Shown here in pieces: positions 18,566-31,143 of a stretch of 64,000 bases of DNA (positions are counted from its first letter, which is position 1; every line of letters begins with the position of its first letter). The position numbers were made by a program, and so were the translations under genes. The notes under the pieces were generated by a model that saw only the letters and a program-made list of their open reading frames with translations, was not told the origin of the DNA and ran no database searches. Where the stretch lies: contig WION01000030.1 in assembly GCA_015039365.1 (NCBI GenBank), positions 248,001 through 312,000 of the forward strand, written 5' to 3'. Source of the DNA: Amanita rubescens. Lineage: Eukaryota > Basidiomycota > Agaricomycetes > Agaricales > Amanitaceae.

Positions 18566-20612
18566 ATGTCGCTCAAGGTCCCAAAAGCAAATAACATCCA
18601 GCTTTTTAAAGAGGGATACAAGGTGTTTGAAACGATTATGAGCGCGATCTTATACTAATCAACTGTTAAGCAAACGCAAGGCTTGGAAGATGCCGTTCTC
18701 CGGAATATCCAAGCAGTAGCAGAGCTAGCCAATCTTGTGCGGACGAGTTTTGGCCCACTAGGTAAATATTTATCCTGCAGTCGCGTGTATTTAGCTGATC
18801 TATGCTTTAGGTCGCAACAAACTTGTCATCAACCACCTTGGACGGTTATTCGTGACTTCAGATGCTGCAACTATAATACGAGAGATCGAAGTCGTACATC
18901 CTGCTGCCAAGTTGCTGGTGATGGCCTCTCAGGCACAGGAAACGGAGGTAATGTTTTAATCCGATTCCGTAGTAGTTACAGGCATCGGCTCAACTTTTCC
19001 TAGATGGGTGATGCGACTAATTTGGTTCTCATCCTGGCAGGCGAGCTATTGAAAAAGGCTGAAAATCTCCTTGTGATTGGGTTGCACCCAAGCGAAGTGA
19101 TCAAGGGGTACGAACTTGCACAGTCAAAAGCCTTGTCGGAACTCGAAAGTGCGATTTAAGCATACTACCATTCTCGCACTATTGATCATATATTGTACAG
19201 AAATATCGCCGTACAGTTTACCAACGCCTCTGACGCAGTCTACATTAGCTGTTGCTCTCAAGCCTGCTATTGCGTCCAAGCAATATGGATTTGAAGAGAG
19301 GTTGTCAGGACTTGTCGCAGAAGCAGCGCTAGTGGTTATGCCACCAAATCTCAAAAACTTCAACGTTGATAATGTCCGTGTTGTGAAGATAATGGGCGGT
19401 GATTTCTCCATGAGTAAAGTGGTAAAAGGGATGGTCTTTGGACGCGAACCAGAAGGTATGATAAGTAGTTTGAGTTGACGGAGAAGAACTCATCATATGT
19501 CAGGTGTTGTCAAGAAGGCTACAAGAGCGAAAGTTGCGGTATATACCAGCGCACTCGACACTTCTCAAACAGAAACGAAAGGCACTGTACTAATAAAGAG
19601 CGCTAATGAAATGCTCAATTTCACAACCGGCGAAGAAAAACAACTGGAAAAGGTTATACATTTCTTTGGCACTCCTTTCAATATTTCTGATGCTTTCCTT
19701 AGATTATCAAAGAAATCGCTGATTCTGGGGTCAAGGTTGTCATTGGAGGCTCTTCCGTTGGGGAACTTGCATTGCACTATTTCAATCGCTTCGGCATCGC
19801 CGTCCTCAAAGTCTTATCAAAATTTGATTTACGGAGAGTAAGTCGAGTGGTTAATGCCACTCCACTAGCTCGCATGGGCGCCCCTACGCCAGAGGAGGCA
19901 GGCTTTGTTGACGTATTTGAGACTACTGAAATCGGAGGAGATAGAGTAACAGTCTTGCGGCAACTCTCACCTGACGAAGAAGGTTATGACCCGACGAGCA
20001 GTGCCGAGAAAACGAGGACAGCAACCGTTGTTTTGCGAGGAGCAACACCAAATCTCTTGGACGACCTCGAAAGAGCCGTGGACGACGCTGTGAATGTGAT
20101 AAAAAGCTTAATAAAAGACCCAAGGATGGTACCCGGCGCTGGAGCAGCGGAGGCGGAGCTCGCAAAGAGAGTTGATGAATACGGTAGTGGGTTGAAAGGC
20201 CTGTCACAGCATGCTGTGAAACGGTACGCCAGCGCACTAGAAGTGGTGCCGCGTACGTTGGCAGAGAGCGCGATGGGTGGTGCCGAATCGAACGAAGTGT
20301 TGAACAGGTTGTTCTCAAAGCACGAGAGAGAGGATGGAGAAATTTGGGGTATTGACATCGAGGTAAGGATTTTATGCATTCCCATGCTTCCAATATATGA
20401 ACCGTATCGTACAGTTCGACTTCCAAACTGACGGCACAATAAACACTGCCGAGCGCAAACTGTTTGACTCATTGGCCGCGAAGTCCTGGGCTATTCGCCT
20501 TGCAACGGAAGCTGCGATATCCGTTCTCAGTGTAGACAGCATTATCATGAGTAAACCTGCAGGAGGCCCGAAGGTACCTCAGCAGGCTGGAAACTGGGAC
20601 GAAGACGACTAG
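18566..20612 (+). CDS. CCT8: Chaperonin TCP-1 (CCT) theta subunit
   Basis: Start MSLKVPKANNIQLFKEGYK at 18566; a 49-nt intron leads to GLEDAVLRNIQAVAELANLVRTSFGPLGRNK, the equatorial ATP-binding motif of group II chaperonins. Later exons give GDATNLVLILAGELLKKAE (GDGT-type motif), TEIGGDRVTVLR, VVLRGATPNLLDDLERAVDDAVNV, VPGAGAAEAELAKRV, and the acidic end AGNWDEDD at 20612. Sequence agrees with the theta rather than other subunits (NIQLFKEG, IKEIADSGVKVVIGG, LARMGAPTPEE). It is part of the cytosolic hetero-oligomeric CCT ring that folds actin and tubulin. Exons appear intact; introns are short and in phase. It is followed after 201 nt by POL3 in the same direction. Confidence 0.9.
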
Positions 20613-20674
20613 GTTTTTGTATGAATACAATTTTTTTGCTGTATTAAAGGACCATCCATGAGAGGGCCAAAATA

Positions 20675-20687
20675 ACGCGTGACGTCA
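20675..20687 (+). promoter_or_regulatory. MluI cell-cycle box fused to a CRE palindrome upstream of POL3
   Basis: ACGCGT (20675-20680) shares its last base with the palindrome TGACGTCA (20680-20687), about 130 nt before the POL3 ATG. ACGCGT is the MBF core that drives S-phase genes such as DNA polymerases in yeasts; TGACGTCA is the ATF/CREB-type bZIP site. Confidence 0.55.
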
Positions 20688-20813
20688 CGAATCCACGCTC
20701 ATCGTAACCACACGCGCACCGACGCGCATCGCGACTCGCCTGACGGGCATTGACCATATTTTTCACCTCTTCTGTCTTGTCCCTTTTCTCGTCTTCCATA
20801 AGTAACGTATAAA

Positions 20814-23800
20814 ATGCCTGCAGCGATAAAGAAGGAAAATCCGCGCTCCAAGTTAGCAATCGCGTTGGTTATTCGAATTACTAACAAAACTCGCGACCAG
20901 AAATAAATCCGGCGACAACTCAGAACCTGCTACGAAGCGACGCAAGCTGACTCAGACGTCATCTTTCAAGTCGCAGAACCTTAGTCAAACGCCGACTTCT
21001 TCCTTTGCAGATGTACTGGAACGTTTGAAAGACGAGACAAGCGACGGGATAGGTATGCAGGGACCTGCACTAGTCCATTTTGTCGTCTCAAGTGAATTTA
21101 GAGGGCGGCGCGAACTCCTGGTCCCGCCCCCCGTTGCGACCGTTGAACGAAAAGAAAGACACGATAAGTAAGCAGCATCCACTGGGCGGTTTGTGCAATT
21201 CACCCAGCCCCTTGAAGTATTTCAGCAGATAGACGTGGAAGAGGCTTATGATATTGGTGGTGGTAGCGGAGGACGGCTGCGGATGTATGGCGTGAATGAG
21301 GTGCTCGTGACGTTCGTGTTTTCATTTGATGTTATTAATGTTTCTGCAGGAGGGGAATAGTATCATGGCTCTCGTCACGGATTTCTTGCCATATTTTTAT
21401 ATTGCCGCCCCTCGTGGTTTCACGCAAGACGATCTCCTTCCCTTCAAATTGTATCTGAATGTGAGTGGTATCCCGGGCAAACACTGCAAAAAGTCAATGC
21501 CTTCTATTAAGACCGTCGTCCCTGGTGAATTCGTCCTCAAGGTCGAATGGATCATGAAACAAAACCTTTGGGGATATCGCGGTGACGATAGTTGCCCTTT
21601 CTTGAAAATCACCATCAATGAGGCTCGTAATTTAACCAAAGTCCGAGATAAGTACCCTTGTAATAAAATGTTTCTTGTGCTTATTTTTATTATTTTGCAC
21701 GCCTATTTGAAGGAGGGGAGTGCTCATTTCACGATCTTTTCAGCGATAGAACACCGACGTTTGAGAGTAATGTTGCATATCCTTTGCGATTTATGATCGA
21801 TACGAAAGTTAGTCGGAACAAACATTCCCTGATGTATCTGACTTCCTCTCAGCTGGTTGGCATGAATTGGGTTGAAGTACCCGCGGGCAAATACAAAATC
21901 GTGAACGAGAAAAACAAGAAGTCGCATTGTCAATTAGAGATCACGATGCGGTGGGTGGAGTATAGTCAGGGTTCTGCGATAGCTTATTTGATTAGCCACG
22001 ATGCTTTCATTTCTCATGCTCCCGAAGGAGAATGGTCTAAGATCGCGCCTCTACGGATTCTTAGTTTTGATATCGAATGTGCAGGTCGTAAGGGCATTTT
22101 TCCAGAGGCCACCCAGGATCCTATTATTCAGATCGCAAACATGGTCACGCGACAAGGTCTGCCATATGCAAGACGTATCTTCTTTAGTTAACGATTTCGG
22201 CAGGCGAACAGCAACCTTTTATTCGGAATATTTTCACTCTCGACACATGTGCACATATAGTCGGTTCGCATGTGAAGGACTACAAGTCTGAAGCCCAACT
22301 GTTGCTTGCTTGGAGAGATTTTGTCGAGATGGTAGATCCAGATGTCGTGATTGGATACAATATTGCTATGTTCGATTTCCCTTATCTAATTGACAGGGCC
22401 AAAGCCCTGAAACTTAGTGGTTTTCCCTTCCTTGGGCGACTCAAAAGTGAGTCTTCCGTTTCACTCCATTGGGTTAGTAACTAATGAGAGTTAGACGTAC
22501 GAACGGACACGAAGAGCACCCATTTCTCGTCGCGAGCCTATGGACAGCGTGATTCAAAGGAAACACCGCTTGGCGGCAGGCTTCAACTTGATGTGCTACA
22601 ATTCATGCAACGCGAGCACAAACTCCGGAGTTATACCCTCAACTCCGTCTGCGCCCAATTCTTGGGTGAACAAAAGGAGGACGTCCATCATTCCGTCATT
22701 ACAGAACTACAGCAGGGTACGCCAGAATCGAGGCGGAGGTTGGCAGTATACTGTCTGAAGGTAAGAGTGTTGTTTAGCGTTTGACATCATATGCTCACAA
22801 AATTTTAGGATGCGTACCTCCCTCAACGATTACTTGACAAGCTAATGTGCTTCGTCAATTATATCGAGATGTCTCGTGTAACAGGAGTACCCTTCAATTA
22901 CCTCCTGGCTCGTGGCCAGTCCATCAAAGTGCTTTCCCAGTTATTCCGAAGAGCTAACGAGGAAGGATACCTCGTCCCGTTGATGAAAGCAGAAGGTAAC
23001 AAACCCTATGCTCGCCTGTCGCATTGGCTAATAAGTGCATTAACTAGGAACGGATGAACAATATGAGGGGGCGACAGTAATCGATCCGAAGAAGGGATAC
23101 TATGATGCGCCAATTGCAACTCTCGATTTCAGTTCTCTATACCCTTCTATCATGATGGCGCACAATTTATGCTACACTTCTCTCCTCGACAAAACAACGA
23201 TAGACCGCCTTGGACTGGTTAAAGACGTGGACTACATCCAGACACCGAACAATGGCAAGTCGAATGTGGTATCCAACCTCGTGCACATCGCTTACATTTA
23301 CTCGAAGACTTGTTTGTTAAGGCCACCAGGCGTAAAGGGCTATTGCCAGCTATTCTTGAAGATCTGATTTCCGCCCGAAAACGAGCAAAAGCAGATTTGA
23401 AAAAGGAAACAGATCCATTCAAACGTGCCGTATTAGATGGTCGCCAGTTGGCCCTGAAGGTACGTCGAAAATGGAGAAAGGAGAGACCTGTTTCCAACCT
23501 GAATTAGATCAGCGCTAACTCCGTCTACGGTTTCACGGGTGCGACAATAGGCAAATTACCATGTTTGGCTATTTCGTCCAGCGTCACGGCGTACGGTCGG
23601 CAAATGATAGAAAGGACAAAACATGTACATTATTAACTGCTTAGCCATGCTGCGCTCTCTAAGTCATAGACAGGAAGTAGAAGCAGAATTTTCCGCCGCA
23701 AATGGACGTTCGCATAATGCTGAAGTCATATACGGCGATACGGATTCAGTCATGGTCAAGTTTGGTCCCACAGACCTTACTCAAGTCATGGCTCTAGGTA

Positions 23801-25250
23801 CGCCGCACGAGACTGCTATATTAGGTTGCGACTTAGGTGCTACGCTAATGCAGGTAAAGAGGCGGCCGACTTTGTGACCCAGAAATTTGTGAAGCCGATA
23901 AAGCTCGAGTTCGAAAAGGTCTACTATCCCTATCTTCTCATTAGCAAAAAGAGATATGCAGGCCTGTACTGGACCAAACCAGAAAAGTATGACAAGATGG
24001 ATGCAAAGGGCATTGAGGTGAGACTGTTGGCAACTCAAACCACATGCTTTTTTTATTCATATGATATTCAGACTGTTCGACGAGACAATTGCCGCCTCGT
24101 TTCAACTGTCATCGAGACGTGCCTGCACAAGATGCTAATCGATAAGGACGTGAAAGGCGCCGAAGCGTAAGAATTCAATGGTATTACCCAGCATTAGTGA
24201 CCAATTTCGTGCAGATATGTGAAGCAAACGATAGCTGACTTGCTGCAAAACAAAATAGATATGTCCCAGCTAGTGATCACAAAAGCCTTGACGAAGACCG
24301 GTAAGTCACCTGTTCTAATTCGCCAAGCGTCATCTATCTCATTCCTTATTCTCCAGAGTATTGCGGGAAACAGGCACATTCAGAACTAGCGGAAAGGATG
24401 AAACAGCGCGATGCAGGTACGTAGATTGAGGTTCGTGGAGCTACTGCTCACGCTGTGTCATTTTTAGGTTCTGCTCCTGCCTTGGGAGATCGGGTTGCCT
24501 ATGTGATTGTAAAAGGAATCAAAGGTACGTCGCATTTCTGGACATATCGAATGCTCTGAACGTGGTTTGTATAGGAGCTGCAGCGTATGAAAAATCTGAG
24601 GATCCATTATATGTGCTTGAAAACAGTTTGCCGATCGACACACGGTACTACCTGGAAAATCAACTTTCCAAGCCGTTAATGCGGATCTTTGAACCAATTC
24701 TTGGAGAGAAGGCAACATCGCTATGTGAGTTGACCTTGATCGGTGCCAACCCCTTCCTAACCTGTTTCCCAGTATCGGGTGACCACACGCGGACAATACA
24801 AATAGCGACGCCTTCCGTGGGTGGCCTTATGAAATTTGCAGTCAAAACTGCAACATGCCTTGGGTGCAAGACTCCTCTCAAGCCTACTAATAGCGTGAAA
24901 AGTAGGTACCTATGAGTGGTGGGGTGACAGGAACTGACCATCTGATAGATGGTGCCGTTTGCAACAATTGTCGTCCCAAGCTTAATGACTTGTACCAAAA
25001 GCAAGCCACAGTGACGTCAGATTATCAGATGCGATTCTCGCGACTGTGGACGCAATGTCAACGGTGTCAAGGCTCTCTGCACCAGGTACATCTTTTGGAA
25101 GCTATTTCGTTCTATCCCTAATCCGTTCTGGAACAGGACGTTTTATGTACTAGCAAAGATTGCCCAATATTCTATATGAGAAAAAGGGCGCAGAAGGATC
25201 TCGAAGATTCAACGGCTGTACTTGATCGCTTTGACGGCGAAATATGGTAA
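20814..25250 (+). CDS. POL3: DNA polymerase delta catalytic subunit
   Basis: ATG at 20814; the first intron contains ACTAAC. The protein proceeds through EEAYDIGGG and [19 protein letters not shown] (family N-terminal domain), the exonuclease motifs [15 protein letters not shown] (Exo I), [15 protein letters not shown] (Exo II) and YCLKDAYLP (Exo III), then polymerase motifs [18 protein letters not shown], the fingers Lys region and [11 protein letters not shown]. The C-terminus carries two Cys clusters (CLGCKTPL...CNNC, then CQRCQG...CTSKDC), the second being the iron-sulphur CysB type, and ends at TAA 25250 (RFDGEIW). About a dozen short introns keep the frame; no break seen. It is the lagging-strand replicative polymerase, nuclear. 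Promoter has a MluI box. Confidence 0.93.
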
Positions 25251-25727
25251 AGCTCTTTTGGATCGCACGAGCAATCGCTACCTCGGAGCAAATGGCTTCG
25301 AGTCGGGAGTCTATCAGATTTGCGGTGAACGATGCAGGAAATACATTATCTTGTATAATAAAGTTTGTCATAATTCACATTTTATGATGCACGAGGATCT
25401 CTATCGATTCAGATTAACTGATGAGCTATCTGAAATAATTGATTTCAGGAAACATTTCAGATGTAAATGAGGTCCACAAAAATATTGATTTCAGAATGCT
25501 AGTGAAACTTGAAGAACCTGTTTCTGACAACTTCTGAAGGACGTAGATCATGGTAGCTACTATAGTACGATGCGAATAGCGATGGTGGGATGGCGTTGCT
25601 GGAATGATCAAGAGCGAACGATGGGCCCGTGCGAGAGCGTTGGTCGCCTGGGCCAGCGCTGACCGTCGTAGGCCTTAGCGTTCACTCCCCACAAGACCCT
25701 TCACCTTTACAGGTTGCGGGGATCAAC
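25251..25727. other. Intergenic stretch
   Basis: Nothing recognised except the 3' flank of POL3 and the promoter of the kinase gene. Confidence 0.4.
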
Positions 25728-28421
25728 ATGTCTGGCATTTTCCCTGGCCATATGGCAGATCAGAACGATTCGCCAAACAGGAAGAACAGCAAAAAAGACG
25801 CTCCACTGCACACGAATGGCGCCCTGAAAGAATTCATAAAAACCCAGCTTCTCAAGCACGACTTCTGTGTCCGATCTATTGATAGAAATGAAGCGGTGGG
25901 ACCGGAAGCTGGACCATTTCTGCCAGCTTCTAGATCAGGGTTTAAAAAGATCCTACAGTCGCTAAACCCATCACCACTCGAAGCGGCATGGAAAAAACTT
26001 GAGGGCGCACTCAAGTCGTCCAAAAACGAGACATCGCTGTACCGACAGCTATCCAAGTTTCTTACCCTCCTCGCCGACAAGAGGTATCTATTCATCCCCT
26101 GGGACAATAACACAGTGGGCGAGGATGGAGAATCATTCCGACAAGACATCGTCGTCGTGGATGCACAAAGTCAAGACATAGATAAACTCCTTGAAAGCGA
26201 TTTTGCGCCGTCGAACCTTCCTGCTGAGTTCCGCTACCGCGACGATGGAGGTAAAGTTAGATCCAGAGTATATTACTCTGATATCCTCATGGTTGGCGAG
26301 GTCAAGGTTATCAAAGCACCCACGTCGCCGCAGGTAATCTTCGATCATGCAACACAGGTACTCAAGTATCTGTTTACCATTTCTCGTTACCAGCCTCGGC
26401 ACGCCCACCACATCGGCTTCCTCGCCTATCGTGACGGGTTTATCATCATCGATTATTACCCAGATCGTGCGTTCTTCTCCGACCTCTTCAGATGGGACGA
26501 CCCTATTGCTGCACATCGTGCATTGCAAGATGCCATCGCTGATATTCGGAGACGTCACTTCACGACGAATCAATTTGCATCACTCAAGAGGATGAATCAC
26601 CATGAACGATCACGTCTCCAGTTCTGCCTCTCCAGGGACTTTAATGTCGACACGGACACTGTTTACCAGCTATTTGACCTTGACCGAGGTGATGGTTGGC
26701 ACCGAAACGCTTACGTTGCCATTGCGGTTCGTTTCCAGAGCGTTAATGAACGTTTGAATTGGAAGGTCGTCAAGCATTATTGGCATGATACGAGACGACG
26801 TTTTAACGAGTTGGAAATTCTACAACATATTTATAGGCACTCAAACAAGAAGCTGTGTACCGCTGGCATTATCCAGGTAGATTTGTCTGAATCTCGAGTA
26901 TTAGGGCAGGACACCACACCGCCCTCAGCTCAATCTAAGGGAAGTCATGTACCCCGTCAGAGTGTCCTTCTTGTGATGAAGACACTGGGACAGGCCCTTT
27001 CATCCTGTTCTTCAGTGATGCAGTTCTTAAAGGCAATGTATGACTTAGTGGAAGGTAAGTCCTTCTTGCATAGAACTCAGTGGCGGCTCATCATCTTGGC
27101 CAGTTGATCGAATGATCATTGAAGACCACCAAGTCCTCCACCGTGACATTAGCTGGGGGAATATCTTGATCAACGCCACCCATGTAGATAAAGATCAGCA
27201 TGATGATCTTTGTGATCGTCCATTTATTGATGCGATGCTAAGTGTTGAGTATGTTCCTTGGTGTCTGGATGCATACGGGTCATGGACTTACATTTAATAC
27301 AGAGAAGAAGCAAGGAGGGTGCACGTTACGCTATGTGATTTCGATTGCGCTTGCATCCTTGGAAGCGGCAAGCAGCCCGAGTCACTGACTACTACCACTA
27401 GAGGTGAAATTACAGTAAGTGCAAATACTGTCCTTTATCAAATATAAGCCGATCATGTTGAAAGGGAACTCCCATGTTCATGGCAAGTATCCTCTGCGTA
27501 TGCCCAACGGCGACTGCGCAGAACGATAATGTCAGAGCCGATCCTGGCAAAGCTTGTAAACTTGTGTTCCCACAATACATCACAGGTGTCAACGAACGCC
27601 AGAATGAGGTGGATCAATTCCTCGATATTGTAAAAGAATATGAAGACATCATGCGTTCCGATGAGATTTCGCCAATTATTGAGGCGCAAAACATAGATCA
27701 TGCACCAATACATGATGCAGAGTCAATTTTTTGGCTCATCGTACTATTCTTCCTTCGGGCGCACCCAAAAGGCTATGATCCTACAGATATTGCATCTGGC
27801 GAACTCAACCGGCGGGAGCAGCGTACTAAAGCCTTCAAGTTCATGTCCATGAATGAAATTATGATGGGCCGGGACGCCAGAACTATCCCTGGTATAGACC
27901 TGCTTCCTCCCCAATTCCATCCCTTCAATCAAATATTGCTTAATTTGAGCATTTACTTCCGTCAACCTTGGCATTCTCCGCATTTTTCCCGGCGCAACGA
28001 AATCCAGTTCCACGCTCATAACGCACTCCAAGCCGTCCTCTTGGATGCGATTATCCGACTTGAAGCAGAGGGTGATATTGAAATAAACCCAATGCCCTTG
28101 GGAGTCGACGACGAGTTTCCTGTACCTCAATCCAGATCTTTCCTCCTAGGCAACGACTTGAAAAGAAGCATCCCAAATGAAGCCGAAGGCGAAGAAACGG
28201 CAAAGAAAAAGCGAAAAAAGTCAAATATAAAGACTGGTAATACTGCGATTACTATGAGCAACACAGATAACACTGCTGCTGCTGCTGCAATTAATAACGA
28301 TCCTGAATTTCAATCCCTCATGTTCACTATTGAATGCAACCGGCGAAGCAAACTCTGGTTCATGGGAGATCAGGAGTATGTCGAATCTGCATTTGTGGAA
28401 ACCCCATCTGCTGGGGCTTGA
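25728..28421 (+). CDS. Fungal-type protein kinase (FunK1 family)
   Basis: ATG at 25728 (MSGIFPGHMADQND); the frame stays open for 30 residues upstream, but this ATG is the best placed. N-terminal half has the FunK1 pattern LYRQLSKFLTLLADKRYLFIPWDNN, FRQDIVVVD, VGEVKV, and the Lys-containing VKHYWHDTRRRFNELEILQHIY. Kinase motifs follow over two introns: catalytic loop VLHRDISWGNILI (the HRDIS-x-GNIL form typical of FunK1), then LCDFDCA as the metal-binding motif, GTPMFMA (APE-like), and HDAESIFWLIVLFFLR. It ends at 28421 after a lysine-rich patch (KKKRKKS) that could be a nuclear localisation signal and an acidic tail. These kinases are greatly expanded in mushroom-forming fungi; substrates are unknown. 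Confidence 0.85.
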
Positions 28422-28789
28422 AGGAGATGATAAACTCTTTAGATTTGCACTGTTACCGTAGTAATCATTAATCATGTAGATCAACACTCCCATGAAGAGT
28501 GCGTGACAACTTGGACTCTCGCCACAACGTCCAGCAGGCCAGACGTGCTTGTTCAATGTGGCTTTTGAAGGCCATGCGCAAGAAATTATTTGCCGGCCAG
28601 ATGAATCTTATGTACTTGTTGGATGAGGATTTCTATATCTACGCAAAGACTGTGACCGCGCTTCCCCATATTGCCCGAAAAGGAATGAGCCACGTGCTTG
28701 AATTAGTATTAGTAAGAACTGTACAGTTTACAGATTTAGCAATCAACAGAGTCGCGCAGAAAAGCCATATCCTTCAAGATCCAAATCCC

Positions 28790-29284
28790 ATGGCACCATC
28801 GAAGAAAGCCAAGGCAGCCAAGTCCACAGAATCCATCGCCGCGAGACTGGCGCTCGTCGTCAAGTCCGGCAAATACACACTGGGCTACAAGTCTGCCCTG
28901 AAGGAAATGCGCAGCGGTAAAGGTGAGTACTTCCGCTTGAGCTTCCTCCCGGGGACTGGAGCGTGAGGCTGAGAAGGTCCCTTGAGCTGACGGCGCTGTG
29001 ATTATTTAGCCAAGCTTGTGTTGATTGCTGGTAACTGCCCACCGTTACGCAAATCTGAGCTGGAATACTACGCCATGCTCTCGAAAACGACGGTGCACCA
29101 CTTTGCGGGCACGAACGTCGCGTTGGGTACTGCTGCTGGTAAACTCTTCCGAGTTGGGTGAGTTTTCTGGGTTATTATTTTGCGGAGGGGCTGTTGACTG
29201 ATTATCGGCCTTGATAGCGTCATGACCATCCTCGACCCCGGTGACTCTGACCTGCTGACATTTGCCGAGGGTAACGCAGCTTAA
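28790..29284 (+). CDS. RPL30: 60S ribosomal protein eL30
   Basis: [35 protein letters not shown]..., intron after SGK (starting GTGAGTACTTCC), then [49 protein letters not shown], a second intron, and [14 protein letters not shown] ending in EGNAA at 29284. Length and all conserved patches fit eL30, a kink-turn RNA-binding protein of the large subunit. In yeast the first intron of this gene is autoregulated by the protein; the 5' part here also has an intron, but I could not identify a kink-turn. Transcript probably starts between the kinase gene end (28421) and 28790. Confidence 0.93.
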
Positions 29285-29412
29285 AAAACTATACAATAGC
29301 GTAGTCTAGGGATACACGCTGTCGGTCCTGTATGTATGCATTACGATCGAATTCTCGCTAATGGGTACAACAAATATGGAGTTATCGTGTATAACCAAGC
29401 AAGGTGTTCATT

Positions 29413-31098
29413 TTAAAATAATGCTGGCGTCATCTCGATGATAGAATGCGGGCCTTTATTAGAATAATCCGCCTTGGAGACGAAGTTTCTCCCATTCGAC
29501 TCGCTAAAGATGATCTGTCAGGCAGTATAAGCCAAACTAGCAACCGTGGGCGAACAAATGACAAACCTTGGCCGTGATGCTAGACCCCAAGAATGCCGCG
29601 TATCCGTTTCCTGTATCCCGATATTCGGCATAATAGTCGGGAACCGTCAAGACCCTGATGCCACGGGGCTGTACATCTGTTTGGATATCTGGTTGGACTA
29701 GGAAAGGTGCCAATCTAGATTGAAGCGCGACGGGGAGGCCTGACAGAAACGTCTATTACTGATTTTGTTGAATAAGTAATCGTACCTTTTACGCGCCTCG
29801 TGATATCTCCAGTTACGACCAGACCCTGCCAGATATGCTGGCGCTGATCAGTATCTGTTAGGCTCACTGCATGTCCCACAACTTCCTGCAATGGCCGAGG
29901 CAGTTCATCACCGCTTCTTGGGGGAACACCAAGCACGCCATTCAGCAGCATCGGGTCGAATAGGGGCTCACAGAACCGATGACGTTCTTTGCCCAACGTA
30001 ACAGACTTGCCACGGAATTGGATTGTAATAAGGTCCAAGGCCTCGATTTCTCGAGCACGGGCTTGCTCCGCCGCAGAGGCTTTTGCGTTTGCTTTTTTCT
30101 TCATCCCGCTTTCAATGACAGCTCTTTCTTTCCCTGCCACAACGACGGCAGCAATGTCCGTCACGCCTTCGTCTTCTAGTATAGCAGTTTCACCATCGGA
30201 AGGTACTTTTATTAAGCCTTCTTCGCATATCTGTTTCACGAGTTCTAGCAAGGTGTGATGGAGTGTTTCTGGATCTAAAGGGTTATCTGCGGGCGATAGT
30301 GTGGACATGACAGATGTATTGAACCTAAGCAGATGCGTGAGGTAATGTCGGCAGTCTCTCATCCCAATGGAGACAGTTGAGCAGGCGGATTTGATGATGA
30401 TGTTTTCATACATGGGTGTAATATCCGTTTTTTCCTCGTCAATGTCGACAACGATGCCTGTGAGGTTGTTGCCGGCGTACATTTGAGCAATGGGGCGTTC
30501 GAGTATGGCAAATCCTGGCACGTTGAATCGCTCAAAGAACATCTGGCATGCCCGTTCATATGTAGGCCTTGAAAGCCCGGGCCACATAGTCAGGAGCACT
30601 GGTGACTCGTTTTGAGTTCGCCTTCGTTGCAGTTGGTTGAAAATTACATATTTCCTAAAATCGCGTGGATACGGGTGGATGTTGCAGGAAAGAAATGACG
30701 TACCATATCGCCTCTGCCTGTGTCCAGTCGCGAACATCTCCGTCTGCAAATGGCCATGAGATGAGGATATCCTGCCCTGCAGCTAGCGCTTCGTCTAGTT
30801 GTGTCCCAACTAGATATTCATTTACGGTGGCGTTTGGTTGGCTATAGTGAGGCAAGGTCGAGATTCTACTGGACGAGGCGGGCTTGGCTTGTACGCCGTT
30901 AGGGTCGCCTGACGCGTTTCCGCGTATACCTACGCGAGCAAGGACTTCCTGTTGGACTGTGATGAAGGTAAAGATACAACAATAAACTGGCAGACGTACG
31001 ATAGAGGGAATTTTAAGCAGTTCATGAAGGCCAATGCCAGCGCGCACGAGAGTCCTTGAAGTGTCGATAACAATGACGTTGGCGTCGCGGAACGACAT
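29413..31098 (-). CDS. ARP9: Actin-related protein Arp9-type subunit of SWI/SNF-family remodellers
   Basis: Start ATG 31098: MSFRDANVIVIDTSRTLVRAGIGLHELLKIPS, the first strand-loop of the actin fold with Asp in place and an Arp9-like ending. After an intron come PHYSQPNATVNEYLVG, ISWPFADGDVRDWTQAEAIW, then ESPVLLTMWPGLSRPTYERACQMFFERFNVPGFAILERPIAQMYAGN and GIVVDIDEEKTDITP. Final exons: GLPVALQSRL, VLTVPDYYAEYRD, AFLGSSITAK (the actin 'GGS' loop position), FVSKADY, TAA at 29413. A lysine-rich insertion with KKKANAKASAAEQARAREIEALD occupies the middle. The phosphate-binding loops are altered as in Arp9, which need not hydrolyse ATP. Nuclear. Its start lies 45 nt from the ERG7 start on the other strand. 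Confidence 0.8.
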
Positions 31099-31143
31099 TG
31101 GTTTGTGCTAATTATAACTGCTCTCTCTCTTCTTTCGACTTTG

